From Sphagnum compactum (Eukaryota > Bryophyta > Sphagnopsida > Sphagnales): 64,000 nt of DNA. The notes below the pieces were generated by a model. It was not told where the DNA came from. It ran no database searches and saw nothing but the letters and a program-made list of their open reading frames with translations. A program made the position numbers and the translations under genes. Where the stretch lies: contig OZ234493.1 in assembly GCA_965153455.1 (NCBI GenBank), positions 21,008,213 through 21,072,212 of the forward strand. The letters run 5' to 3'. The stretch's first letter is position 1. Every line of letters begins with the position of its first letter. Below are positions 34,931-47,607 of this stretch, in pieces.

Positions 34931-35853
34931 TTTAATATTTTGATTTGGAATTTCGCTTTGGAAAATTCTCGCCAGTAAAGAAAAAGGCTGAATAGAGGGG
35001 GGGTGCCTTTGCTTGGCTATTTGCTTTCATGGCCCCACTTCGAATTTTGATGATGAGAGATTGATCATATTAGAGTAGCTACTACAATTCCAAAAGGAAA
35101 CAAATGAGGGACAGGGCTCATAATGCAGTAGAGCCAAGGATCCAAATGCTACTATTACTATTTTTGCATATTCTAGTAGAGTCTATAAGCCAAAAGATTG
35201 ACAAAAATCATAAGATTGTTTTTTGAAGTATACATAGTATATTATATTACATTATATTATGTATAAGTTTATTATTAAATTATATATAATATAATATGTA
35301 TTAGATTTTTTTTAGTCTCAACTCCCCAAAATGAGAATCTCTTCAAACTATTGACTAATAGAATGCACATGATATAATTTTAACTCATTCCTTCAATTAT
35401 CCTCATCAGCAAGGGCCAGTTCCACATAAAAATAGTGCATGTCCAATGCACCTAGATGCTGGCATGAGGCCATAGCCATGATAGTCAACAAAAGGCAAAA
35501 ACTTTTTAATGTTAACTGCATCCTTTTTCCTCCCAAAAATTTTTTTTTTTTTTTTTTAAATGTTGGAAGTACCCACAATTTATTTATTTATTTAATTGAT
35601 TAAAAGCTAACTGCATCTGTTTTTCCTCCCAACAAACACTTTTTTCTTATCTTTGTAAAACACACACTTGAGTCGCAATGGGATCTTTTTGCATGGTCCC
35701 ACATCCTTCGGTTCTCTCTTTACTTCTTTCCTTTCACTCCGGGAACAAAGGATTTTTTTTTTTAAAGGACAAGAACGGCCTCAGAGCCCCCAGAACCCTG
35801 GACTCAAGAAATGCACACACCATGTGACAATGCTGGACCCAGGGGTGCACTTG
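34931..35853. other. AT-rich spacer, no gene seen
   Basis: Poly-T/A runs and a TATATAATATAATATG stretch near 35282. Nothing coding. Confidence 0.45.
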
Positions 35854-36415
35854 AGATGTGTAACTGTGATCACAACAACCTAATGGAAAGAGACCCTCGG
35901 TCAGGATCACTACAGCTTATTAGAGGCGGCCACTCAGCAACACTCTTCTCGCAAAATGCAAATAAAGATGTGTAACTGTGATCACAACAACCTAATGGAA
36001 AGAGACCCTTGGTCAGGATCAGTACAGCTTATTGGAGGCGGCCATTTAGCAACACTCTTCTGGCAAAATGCAAATAGATGTGTAACTGTGATCACAACCA
36101 CCTAATGGAAAGAGACCCTCGGTCAGGATCAGTACAGCTTATTGGAGGCGGCCATTTAGCAACACTCTTCTGGCAAAATGCAAATAAAGATGTGTAACTG
36201 TGATCAGAACAACCTAATGGAAAGAGACCCTCCCTCTGGATCAGTACAGCTTATTAGAGGCGGCCATTTAGCAACACTCTTCTGGCAAAATGATAAAGAT
36301 GTGTAACTGTGATCACAACAACCTAATGGAAAGAGACCCTCCCTCTGGATCAGTACAGCTTATTGGAGGCGGCCATTTAGCAACGCTCTTCTGGCAAAAT
36401 GCAAATAAATGCAAG
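35854..36415 (+). repeat. Tandem array, ~111-bp unit, 5 copies
   Basis: Units begin AGATGTGTAACTGTGATCA at 35854, 35966, 36076, 36188 and 36297. Each carries CCTAATGGAAAGAGACCCT, CAGTACAGCTTATT, GAGGCGGCCA and CACTCTTCT(G/C)GCAAAATG. Divergence is only a few per cent, so the array is young relative to its surroundings. Confidence 0.95.
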
Positions 36416-38503
36416 TTACGAAGGAGCTTCAAAGGTGTGAAAGAAACCAACAATAAAGATTAGAAGTGATGATATTATATGGATCCACCACCAGAAATTT
36501 CCTAGTGTATTTGGTAAACATGTTGTCACACATAATGTTTAGACAAGCAGCAGAGCAGGCGTTATGATTTTGGAATGCGCTTTACAATTGTGGTGTTTAC
36601 ACCTTGTAAAATCTGCTTATTGCTAAAGGAAAATCCTGGTGGATCTTTAAAGCCCTCGTGCAAGCCCTTATTTTGGCAATGCCCTGGAGCAAGGGCTTTA
36701 TTCTCTCCACTTATTATCTAATCAATTTTGGGTCTCTCTTACATGAAGATCAATTGTGTTCCATGGACAAAATTAGAGGTTTCTAATATATCGTCAGTGC
36801 TTGTCACATGCGACTTGTCCAATGCAACTATTAAAATTTTAATCGTAAATATCAAATTAGTTGCAAAGAACCAAAATGCAAACCCAAAATTACACACAAT
36901 TAATGTTTCTTATACACTATGAAACATTGTACAAAATTGGAACACAAAGTGCAATTGTACTCAAATTCTTCATCTCTATCCATATGGATCCAAGTTGCAT
37001 GCTCCAATGAGTCCTAACTCTAGTGGGTGCTTACTACCTGCCAAGACTACATAATTGCAATCATCCACATTTTTGTCCCACCTTTTAATCTATTCTGCAA
37101 TATTAAGTTCCAGTTGGAATGCAAGCTGTCCTGAACTACTTGTTTTGGAAATACGAGAACTACTTTGTGATCATTGCAATTTGTTTTTTTTTCTTAAGCC
37201 TTTTATGTTAAGGCAACCAACCGTGCACAAGAAAGGGGGAGGCCCAATATTTTCCCACCTGGGGTTTGTCTTTTTATAAAGAAAATTTGTCTTGTGATCA
37301 AATACAAAATCATGCATGCATTGCTCCCAACAATATATTTCTTTGTTGTAATGTGGCTTGTATATCGCGTGTGTACAAACAACTTTATTCCAATGGGTGC
37401 AAACTCTTATGGATGAAAATTCGTATGTGTGTGTGATGAATTTCTCATTCATGAATAACGGAACAAATATGATAGAGGAATGAATTTCATTAGTTTAGGG
37501 TTTAGGGTATCTTTTGTCCAGCCTTTGATCATCAACAAAATCCTTAAATCATCCTATTCTCTTCATTTTACTCAAATAGTGTTTCACACAAAGCACCCAT
37601 CAAAATAATAATAATAATAATAAAACGTAATGCACACCAATAACCAAACACTCACACCCAATAGAAGAAAAAATGGAATCATTGCATCAAGTGCAAGGGC
37701 TTGTCTCCATATGCTTCGTGTCATTTGGTTGTGACTCATGTCTGAAATGCTTTGCATGGAAGGCTTCCTTTGCAAACTACCAGTTAAGAAGACATCAGAA
37801 AAATCATGACAAAATGAGGAACAAAAATTACACCACACAATTATGATGTATTCTTTTAATACTATGATACAATTATTATTCTTCCCACGAGCCCAATTGT
37901 TCTGCACTATTTACTAGGGAGGCCTTTTTGTCAAGCTGGGTTTTGCTTCATATCTTCTGTAGATCTTATTTTCCCTTTCTGATGTGAACCTTTTGCAGCT
38001 TTAGTCTTGTTATTTCCAGACTCAATTCAGACTTTAGGATGGAAAAATACAAATAAAAAAAGTTAACATTGCAATCTACACACACATGAAAAATTAAAGT
38101 TAAATTGACAAATTGAATGGTATATGTAAACTGAGAAACTGCCCACAAAGAATAAATTCTCACTCTAATTGAGGGAATATATAACCTTTGGCACCAATTC
38201 AACAAATTCATAAGGTCTCCAACAATTGCCATGACCTGATTGTATTAGAGAGCGTTCAACAAAACCGATCAGAACTCATACCATAATTTGGGAACTGGGA
38301 AGTATCATAACATGGTGCAAAGATTTTATTTTGCTCTCTTGGGACTTCATTAGAGAAAGTCTAATTTTTTTTCTTTAGGATATATCAATGTTCTAGATAA
38401 TCTAGAATTGGGATGCATCACATATGTCCCACTTAGAATTTTGGGAAGAATCATTAGGGTACCCATTTTCATCCAACTACGGGATTTGGACCCAACTACC
38501 ATA
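36416..38503. other. Spacer, no gene seen
   Basis: Short frames only; (AAT)n at 37606-37622; a TTTAGGGTTTAGGGTAT telomere-like motif near 37494. Confidence 0.45.
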
Positions 38504-38699
38504 GTACCTTGGCCGTTTCAACACATGTCCGTAGAATAATTAATTAATTTTTTGAAAAAAAAACATTTCAACAAATGGAATATTCCTAAATATTCACTAC
38601 TATCTTTCACAATAATTTTTGATTTGGAAGAAATCATTTTTGAAAATTTTCAACGTTTCTGAAAACAAATATAATTAGTGTCGAATTGGCACAAGGTAC
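38504..38699. mobile_element. TA-flanked MITE, family 2 copy B
   Basis: 196 bp flanked by TA (38502-38503, 38700-38701). Left end GTACCTTGGCCGTTTCAACA; right end, read in reverse, GTACCTTGTGCCAATTCGAC. Its reverse complement matches the copy at 31128 throughout, including the AAATATT...ATTCCATTT interior. Confidence 0.75.
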
Positions 38700-38809
38700 T
38701 AGGGTATTATTATTGGCTTTAGCTTGAACATTAGTTGATTGATGAAAATCTCATAAATTTACTTGATGTTGGCTTAATGGTTTTGGTGAGTAAGACATGA
38801 GTTTTAGAG

Positions 38810-39155
38810 GTAGCTGAGTCTTGGCCCCCGCATTTGGGGAATCTCCCCCTTACCACCAATGGGCTTTACCCATTGTGAAGCACAAGGTGAACATTACTAC
38901 TCCCCCTCCCCACAAACATTAAAACATTTTTGCTCTACATACTAAGAAGGTGTACAAGGAATAGGGTTTCATACATCTACCTCTTAAGATTGAGAGGGAT
39001 CTTACACCTCTTCTAACTAAGGCACAATTTGTTTCCCATTTTGAATGGGGTAGACATAAGATCCCTCCTCTTTTCTAAGAGAAATATATATATTCATGGA
39101 TAGAAAGGCGATGATGCCCTTATTCCAAACCTATTTAGGAAATTTCTCCAAGTGC
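38810..39155. repeat. Dispersed repeat, possible LTR fragment, copy B
   Basis: Blocks GCATTTGGGGAATCTCCC, GGGCTTTACCCATTGTGAAG, GAGAGGGATCTTACACCTC and TTTCTCCAAGTGCTTTT occur in the same order as at 14700-15110. Confidence 0.45.
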
Positions 39156-39382
39156 TTTTTACAGGTCCCCCAAGCTGGCATGTACCTGGAAGACAATCAT
39201 CTCCTCTCTATAAAGGGTAACTCTTCAGTTGAGAATATTTTTGGGGATCTGTGATCTCTCAAGAAATTCCTTTTCCAAAGATAGTTTCTGAAAACATATA
39301 ATGTCTATGATGGCTGTGTCTCATCTGAAGCCACTTTCTTTTTAAATGGAGGTATTTTAGTTGGATGGAGTGGATGTTGTGT

Positions 39383-39985
39383 GAAATGTCCCATCCAGTT
39401 CATTCCAATCCGCTGGATGTGTATCCAAATTTTCCATCCATCCCATTCATTCACTGGATGTGAATCAAATCTCCCATCCATTTAATGCATTCACTCACTG
39501 GATGCAAATCAAATGTCACATCCATTTTGTCCGTTCACTGGATGCAAAATCAAATGTCACATCCATTTTGTCCATTCACTGGATGTGAATCAAATGTCCC
39601 ATCCATTTAATGCATTCACTCACTGGATGCAAATCAAATGTCACATCCATTTTGTCCGCTCACTGGATGTGAATCAAATGTCCCATCCAGTTAACCCATT
39701 CACTTGATGTGTATCAAATGTCCCATCCATTTAATGCATTCACTAACTGGATGCAAATCAAATGTCACATCCATTTTGTCCGTTCACTGGATGTGATTCA
39801 AATGTCCCATCCCGTTAACCCATTCACTTGATGTGTATCAAATGTCCCATCCATTTAATGCATTCACTAACTGGATGCAAATCAAATGTCACATCCATTT
39901 TGTCTGTTCACTGGATGTGAACCAAATGTCCCATCCAGTTAACCCATTCACTTGATGTGTATCAAATGTGTCCCATTCAGTCCAT
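39383..39985 (+). repeat. Tandem array with ~41-bp monomers in a ~124-bp higher-order unit
   Basis: Monomers follow the pattern ATCAAATGTC(C/A)CATCC, then ATTTTGTCC, AGTTAACCC or ATTTAATGC, then ATTCACT(A/C)(A/-)CTGGATG. From about 39600 three monomer types alternate in fixed order with a period near 124 bp. Frames through it are artefacts. Confidence 0.9.
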
Positions 39986-41991
39986 CATCCTTTCACTGCA
40001 TGTGTCTTGGGGCCCATTATGCTCATAGTTGGTGTTTCCACAACATTATTAGCAAAAAACATCACATGGCAAATGGTCACTTACAAAGCCACCAAACCAA
40101 AAGTAGGCTAACTCTGTGGAAAATGCCTTCAGTTTTGCCAATCTTGGGTGGGGGAACTTGCTTGGCCTTCTTACTTACTGGTGGTGGGCATCCATTCTGA
40201 GGCTTAAAATTCAGCACCTGCCAACAACATCCAAATGCTGTCATCACCTGTGCAGTCAATAACAAAGTGAAAATGGGTCCCCAAGAATCAGATCACAAAA
40301 TTTGGAGCACCTGTCAATCAAAGTAACACAATGACATTGAATTATACTTCACACCATAATTAAAAAACCTGTTTCTTAATAAGAACAACATCCTTTGCTC
40401 TTGAGTAGTTTCTCAACTGTCAAGAGATTTACAACCACCAACCTTCACACTCTTTTGCATCATCAGCTTTTATTCCAGATCTTGTTAAAGATGTGCATGT
40501 GGCAGTTAGGAATCAAAGAGGTTCAAGAGTTCCTTTGCGATAAAATTGTGGCATTACCTCATCATCTTTCCACATCATGAATGGCAAAAGCAAAACTAAT
40601 TTAATCACAGAGTTTTTATTCAGCAGTGCACCCAATTTCAGCTTTTCTGCATGTTCCAATTTGATAGTTAGAAATCATGCTATGAATTCCATATTGATCT
40701 GTCCTCCATTCTAGAGCTCGAGCTAGAGCTAGAGCTAGGCAGAACCCTAAACCCAATTAGAAATTTAGAAAGCATTCAGAAGCTCCTCCTCTATAATTCT
40801 GAAAAAGAAAAGAAGAATAAGTTCACATCACTCCATATAAGGGTTTATCTCAAAAGGGAACTGGAATTGTACAACAGAGAATGTTGCAACTTGCTGGTAA
40901 AGAAAATCCTTATATTTCTGACTCTAGGACTTGGTGAAAAATGTACTTGGAAATAATACCTAAACAACATGAATGTGGGCCACAGCAATACTTCTGTGCT
41001 CACCTAATTGGAGACATTGCATTGACACAAAAGTACACAATTGAGGAACCAACCAGATTAATCCCCTTCAAATTCATTCCCCAACCATTTTGATGGAAAC
41101 CTGCATCATGGGAAGTAAAATCTTGAACAACCAAAGAACTTTTTTCTCCTCTTTTGCAGGTGTATCATCTTAAGGAAAATGAATCTAATTTAAAACAATC
41201 CACTTCTAGTTTGCTGTTCTCTACCCTTGCTCCCTGTTGAGCCCTATAGACTTAAAAACCTCAAATGAGCCACTTGCTCTCCAATGAGGTACTTCTCTGC
41301 ACGAGGCCCCAGTCGGGCTTTTGCAGATGTAAAAGAAAAATTATACACCCACCTTCCCAGAATTCAATCTAAGATACAAGAGCTTGCTCACCAGCTCTGC
41401 AACAGATGGAGGCTAAAATTTAGGAGTTCACTGGGTGAGACAGGTCTCTCCCAAGAAACCCTGCATGCTATAAGACCTAAATCCTCTTCAAACATTGTAA
41501 GCCTTAGACAGGCATTCTAGACACTAGCTGTCAGATATTGTAGCTGTGCTACAAATCAGTGTTGATGGAAACTGCATGTGAAATGGCATACCAAAGCCAC
41601 TCTGATGAGACCCAGCTATCCTCAACATCTATGTCAGTTCCCACCTCAAAGTTTCCACTCATGTGTCAATTTCATCCACTAAATGTCTTACATGGAAAAA
41701 TGACTACCAGCACCCTACAACTCCAGTGACCTGCTTGAAAAGTCACACGTTTGGTCTAAGTGAAAAATGACATCCAAAACCATTCCCAAAAGAAAGTAAC
41801 AAAAAAAGTGTACATACACATAGCAAGGTAGAACAAAAAGCTTTACATGAGAAAATTGCTGGGATTAACCAATGGCAAATTTGCCCACCATATATACTAG
41901 TTTGCAGTTAGTCAGCTGATTGTGCTCAGGTACAGTCGCCTTTTTCCAGGAAATGCTTGGAAGCGGCAACATGCACTTTTTGCTGCTCCAT
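39986..41991. other. Spacer downstream of CBL
   Basis: Includes the CBL 3' UTR next to 41992. A short CTCGAGCTAGAGCTAGAGC repeat near 40718. A frame at 41284-41520 (+) has no known domain. No gene supported. Confidence 0.45.
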
Positions 41992-44900
41992 TTAGGCATC
42001 TTCTACCTGTGAGTGAAAAATGAAGCTGGGGAAGGATGTTGTAATGTCCCTGTTCAAAGACCATTCACAGGAATACACTAATCAGGTTATATAACCCTGA
42101 AGATGAAGGTTGCTTTGAAACAAACAAGAAGCCCATTTACAGCAAACTCTCAAGAAAGTTCCTACAACCTAAACTGTCATTTATTAACAAATTGTCCTGA
42201 ATTGCTATGGGAATTTATACCCTTCTCTTCAATTAGACTATAGTTTACCACTAAACTGCCTCACCAAACATTCAAGGAAAGGGCATGGCCAACTTCTGCA
42301 TCCTCAAACCTTGAGGAAGCAACTTGTATCCTAATGGCTGAGATCACAATGAAACTCACTTGACTTCACCAGATACTACATTTGTTGAGTTGATGAAACA
42401 GTGGTCCTGGGATCTTGTGGCGAGACATGCAATTCAGAGAAAGACTTCAACCTGACTATTAACTCAGTTAAAATGGCATAAATTGAGGGTTGCATAATTT
42501 ACTTACTTGAGGTAAGAGAGAGTCATATTTTTCAAAAGTGAAGGATGTTGCAAAACAAGGCATCGCCATTCTTCCTTGTCTATTTTTCCGTCATTTTTTG
42601 TGTCTGCCTCTTCAAATGTCTGCCAGACCAAATGAAGGTGCTCCCAGATTTTTACTGTGCATTTTCTTACAAAATTGGCAGGCTGTAGATCTTGGATGGC
42701 AATGCCTAACCTAACACATTTCCTGGTACTGTAACTGTAAGACTTTTCTATCAACAGATGTCTGCCTATTTAGGACCATGGGGCTTGAACTAGTCCCCCA
42801 AACCTACACTCTGGCAAATAATGATGGTAAAATCTCTGAGTCAGATCAACCATGCTCCTTGAACAGTTCGAACTAATCAAAAGACAGCAGGTGAGCATTG
42901 TGTCAATGAAGTTCAGACTTTGATCAAAGGTGACCCCAAGTTATTACCAGAGCAAGTTTTGCTCATTGAGATTTGTCAATGTAATTATCTGAAAGTAGTA
43001 TTGTCAGACTGAAGGACCTATTTCCTCTGGAAGCTCCCTGCATTTTCCTCTAGGTCAGATCTGTGGAGGATCAGGATATCTGTAATGTCCTGCTACAAGG
43101 ACTGCCTTCAGATTTGGGTAACATGCCACTCTAGTGTTTGAAAGTGCAGGACCCAAGACAACAGAGGTTGAGAAGCAGTGTAGATGGACAATTACCTTGT
43201 CAATGATTTCTTCAATTACATCATCTGAAAGGTTGAGGCCTGACTCTGCCAAAGTAGCAACCACCATTCTCTTCACCTGAAATTTCAAGCCCATGCCACT
43301 GATATTTGAGATTGAGATTAGACTCTAATTATACACCACCCACCATTGACTAACTCAAATCTAATATCCTATAGATCAGGACCCAATATTTCCAAAAGTT
43401 GAACCTAAGTAATGTGGCATGAACGTGGGGTACCTGTATCTATGATTTTAAGAGAGTTGAGTATGGATACTTGATTACTATCTATTATCATTGTCTAGTA
43501 TATCACCAAATCATGTAACATTGAACTTTTAGGCTACTGCCAACCAAACCCAGCATCTTTTGTGGAAGGACAGATCAGAAACCTCTTGTCGCTCTATGAA
43601 GCCTTGTTGCTGGAGATCATAAAGACGAAACGCAACTGCACAGTAAGCACAAAGTACTCTCAAGTTTAGATGTTAGGTTCTTATAGACAAGTCAACTTGC
43701 TAATATGGAGATTAACAACAGCTCACAGAGCATCAGACCATTGCCTTCATCATGGAGGGCAATGACTAGCCGCCATAACTCCCCACTGACATTATCAGCT
43801 CCTGACAGTGGTCATAGATAACTGTCTCATAATCTGCTCATTCTGGGTGATAACAAAATCTGCATCCTAAGTTGCTGTCATATTTTCAAAAGCAGCAGGG
43901 AGACTCAACCATAATGTTGGCTAGCACTCAAGGCATAGCTAATATAGAAAAAGTCTTTAGTGGAACTCCAGCTGCAACATGCTTGGCTTCATTTCAAATT
44001 GTCCCTCTGCAAGAAAGCATCAGCTTACAGCAAAAGGAACCACCATACACTGTAGTGGTTGGGACCTCCACCACCAACACTTTGAAGGTAATATGACAAT
44101 GAGTGCAGTCATAACCTTGTGAGAGTTGCTCACAAAGGGTCAGACCATCATCTTCATCACATGTAGCAGTGACAAGCTGCCATGACTACCCACAGCTCAT
44201 CACCTCCACAATTGGGCAGGGATCAGTATATAAGAATCTGCCCAAAATCAGGCAAACCACTATACAAAATCTGTGTCTGTTACATTCCCAGAAGCAATAG
44301 GAAGAACTCAGCCATGATGTTGGCTAGCACTCAGGAGACATAGCAAGCATCTTAGCCTAAAGAATAGAGAGACCTACATAAAGGATAGTGGTTGGGCCTC
44401 ATGCACCCTGAAAATATCCACACTGCTACTTCAACTGCTAAACCCTGAATACACCGCACTGCTAACTACTTGGATACAGTACATCCACTTTAGCTACTGG
44501 AAGACATATCTATCCACAGAAAAGTCCAGAACAACACTTTGAAGGTGACTGTTCTGTTAGATCTGTAAGTGCATCAAGAATAAATGCCACTCACAAAGAA
44601 TCAGACCATCACCTTCATCATGAATGGCTAGCTGTCATCCCTCCCACTAGCTTTCTTAATCGTCACAATGGAGATTTCTCAATTCTCATGAGAGATATAC
44701 TGCAAACTTATAACCATCCACTATTAAGATATTGTTAAAGTTTACAATAATCTAATTAAAACTTCAGGGAAAAAATATACAAACAACTGTGTCCTCAGTT
44801 CTATTGCAATTCCAGAAGAAATGGGAAGACTCACTCATGATGTTAGCCAGCATTCAAGAGGTGTAGCAGAACAAAAGGGTAACTGTTACGTGATTGTGAT

Positions 44901-46288
44901 ATTTTGTTTGAGGCTTGCCACCACTGAACTCATATGCATAATGATCAACTAACAAAGCAAACAGATGGTAGGTTTAGTGATGGGAAAATTACAGTCTATT
45001 TTCTCTTCAACGTTAGCATTGGGATGAAAAACTGAAAGTGCCCGGGCAAATTCTCCAAACTCCAAATACCCATTATGCTTCTCATCAAACAAGTTGAAGA
45101 CCTGTAATGGATGCGATATCCACAATGCCCACCTGCAGATAATTAAGGCCCAAGTGTGCAATGAAAAATGATGACAAGAACGTCCCAAACGTAGCAATCA
45201 AATATAGTCTTGACTTTCCACATGGTTTACTCCATAACATTGGCTACCAATTGCCTTGAAACATGTTCACACACATCATAGTAACACAGTACCCACACAC
45301 AATTCTGCATTTATGACATGAAAAATTTACACACCCCATCAACGTTCAGCCTGTGCCACTGAGTCCCATCAAGCAGGATGTGATCAATAAATTCTTGCCA
45401 ATATTTCAATGAATGAAATCCCAAGGAAACAGATGAGAATCCATGAATGCAATTGTCCAAAGGAATCCAGAAATCTGTGCCATCATGCAGATGCTAGAAT
45501 GCTAAGGTAATAAAGATTGCAACTTCTTGCACCCATGGATCCAGAGTAGAAGAATTACCCGGTCGGCAAAAAGACTCTCCTTTTTACTTGTTTTGAACAA
45601 GGCTGATTGAAACTCCTCCTGCCAAAGTTTGGGGTTGGCATGCTCAAGCAAATGAAAACTCTAGTTAAGAAGCAAAGCACATGCAAAGTAAAGCATGACT
45701 AAGGATATGCATCCAAACAAGTTGAGATGGTTAGCAGGAAAGCAGCAACTAATTTTTTCAACACATTGCACTCCTGTGATGATGAGTCCCTTAACTTGAA
45801 AAACCCTGCAAACCGATGAAGTCACTAGCTGTTCTGCTCCTACCAGAAGAAACTAAGAGGGAGCAAGAATGATACCTTATTCACAACACCATTATGAGTG
45901 GCAGTACTGCTTAACTTCTTGAAGAACTCATATAGAGCTTCCACCTCACTCACACTGACTGCCAGACAAATAAAGCCAAGTCATCATAGTTTTGTTCAAA
46001 GATATCACTGAACAGCATAAGTTGGAGGGATCCCTCGAGCAACTAAACAGTATGCTGATGACACCATGCCCCTGTTGTGTAGGAAACAAACAATTCTGAA
46101 GCACCAGTCCCAATCTGGGAAAACAGTAACTTCAGTGTCAAAGGAACACTACCATGAACAATATTTCAAGAAACAACCTTTGAGCATCAAAAACTTGGTG
46201 AGGAATTACATGCAGTGTCAATGGCAATGGCTTCAGGATCTTCAAGCCCATAGGGATGTCTCAAGTTGTGGAAGCCAAAGCAACCCAT
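41992..46288 (-). CDS. Calcineurin B-like Ca2+ sensor (CBL), eight exons
   Basis: Minus-strand exons: 46288-46210, 45958-45876, 45618-45559, 45101-44993, 43635-43583, 43276-43196, 42619-42507, 42049-41992. All introns are GT-AG and every junction keeps phase, giving 211 aa. The N-terminus [12 protein letters not shown] offers Gly2 for myristoylation and Cys3 for palmitoylation, implying a membrane position; residue 6 is Phe where many CBLs have Ser/Thr. CBL hallmarks follow in order: [56 protein letters not shown] (EF-hand), [16 protein letters not shown] (degenerate hand), [31 protein letters not shown] (canonical hand), and a C-terminal FPSF motif (SFPSFIFHS), whose Ser is the known CIPK phosphorylation site. 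CBLs bind CIPK kinases to relay Ca2+ signals to ion transporters. Which paralogue this is cannot be told. Confidence 0.96.
43720..44910. repeat. Three diverged ~400-bp repeats in CBL intron 4
   Basis: Copies start near 43723, 44131 and 44587 with CACA(G/A)AG..TCAGACCAT followed by CTTCATCA, and end with GATGTTGGCTAGCACTCA-type blocks followed by a GCATAGC/GTGTAGC segment. They account for most of the largest CBL intron. Confidence 0.65.
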
Positions 46289-47389
46289 GAGAGAGGCAAG
46301 TGCATTTTTGTATGGACCCACTGTGAAATACTCCAGGCACTGCGCCATCTCCTCAATTTCTCACTACTACCGCCCCTGCAGTGACCTCATTGAACTTAGT
46401 GAACAACAACAGTTCGACATCGTCTGTCCGATCTGTGCCAACATCACATCACAGTGGCTACAGTGACCTTCTTCAAGTCCCTCATGCTGCAAAAGCCAAC
46501 ATCAATCTCTTGCAACAGTCTTTTTACCTGAAACCAGGAATTAGGGTTTCTCAACAGAAATCATCACTACTTGGCCAAAAAGAAGCAGATTGATCTCACC
46601 TGATATACACTTCTACCTCAATTGTTTTGAAAGAAGAGAAAGCAACACCTCAAGCTGCTACCATCTGTTAAAGAAACAGGCACAACATTCTATTACTCAT
46701 TCATGCTGCAGCAGTTGATATCTTCCCCCGAATCCTGTATTAACCTCTTCCGATATGAAAAAGACGCTGCTAAAAACCTCTTTCATGAAGAGAAATCCAT
46801 ATCAAGCATGCTTATTTACTGACCTAACTCCTCATCTCTTCTTGTTTCAAAGCGATGTTTGACAAGGAAACACAAGAATCGTGAAAAAAAGAAGACAAGA
46901 AAAGATGAATGACTTGCCGGCTATACAAAGGCGTCGCCATAGTCGTGGCTGCAAAACAGAACAGTTTAGAGAAACCTGTCGCTTCCACAACCGCTCCAGC
47001 TTCGAGATTCTCTCCGACGGAAAAAAAACCCTAAAAACCCCTTGTTCTCCCCCCTGTTCTCCTGATCCGCCGAGATTTACTTCAGAAAGAGAGACGGCGG
47101 GATACGAGAGAAAGAAGCACGGCCGTCACCATGGACTAGAAAAGAACCGCCGGATGATGAAAACAAAACTCAAAAAGGGAAAGAGATCGAACAAGACGGC
47201 AACAATGGCAAAAGAGAACAGAGAGCAAAGCTCAACGGCAAAACAAGCGCACAACCAGAGCGCCACTAGTAACGGTAACGGTAACAGTAACAGAGAATTA
47301 ACTTAACTGCTGACTTGAGGAGGGAACAAACAGCACTGTAAGCAATCACACCTGGAGTTATCTCTCTGCTAAAACCATGCTAGGAATTA
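46289..47389 (-). promoter_or_regulatory. CBL upstream region, probable 5' leader 46860-47300
   Basis: The stretch at about 46880-47310 is GC-richer than its surroundings, matching a leader or CpG-richer promoter of the minus-strand CBL gene. The 141-codon frame on the plus strand here is Lys/Arg/Ser/Asn-rich without a domain and is better explained by base composition. A 5'-UTR intron is likely because the leader-like island is about 600 bp from the ATG. Confidence 0.45.
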
Positions 47390-47607
47390 AGGTGCATTCA
47401 CACCTATTGTTAAGTCAGTGTTAAGTGAAAATCTAGGTGGCATCTTAGGTGGCAACCAATGTTAAATGGGTGATTGTTTAATATTTAAGTGAATGTTTAA
47501 CTTATCATACAATCTTTGTGGTAAATAGGTTTAGGTCCTAAATGATTAGCTTTTTGTGTTAGGGGGACTTAACATTTGAGTCCTTAATGTTAAGTGTGAA
47601 TGCACCT
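47390..47607. mobile_element. PIF/Harbinger (Tourist)-type MITE
   Basis: 218 bp with perfect 14-bp terminal inverted repeats (AGGTGCATTCACAC / GTGTGAATGCACCT), extending imperfectly inward (TTGTTAAGTC... / ...TTAACATTAAGG). It is flanked by an exact 3-bp target duplication TTA (47387-47389, 47608-47610). TTA duplication is the signature of PIF/Harbinger. It has no coding capacity. Confidence 0.85.

Noticed and set aside
35854-36415. CRISPR-like array
   Set aside because: Units are contiguous ~111-bp direct repeats without unique spacers, in a plant nuclear context.
46881-47306. 141-codon plus-strand frame rich in Lys, Arg and Asn
   Set aside because: No domain, low complexity, and it lies antisense to the likely CBL leader; base composition explains it.
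47390-47607. CACTA element (3-bp duplication)
   Set aside because: Termini are AGGTGC, not CACTA; TTA duplication fits PIF/Harbinger better.
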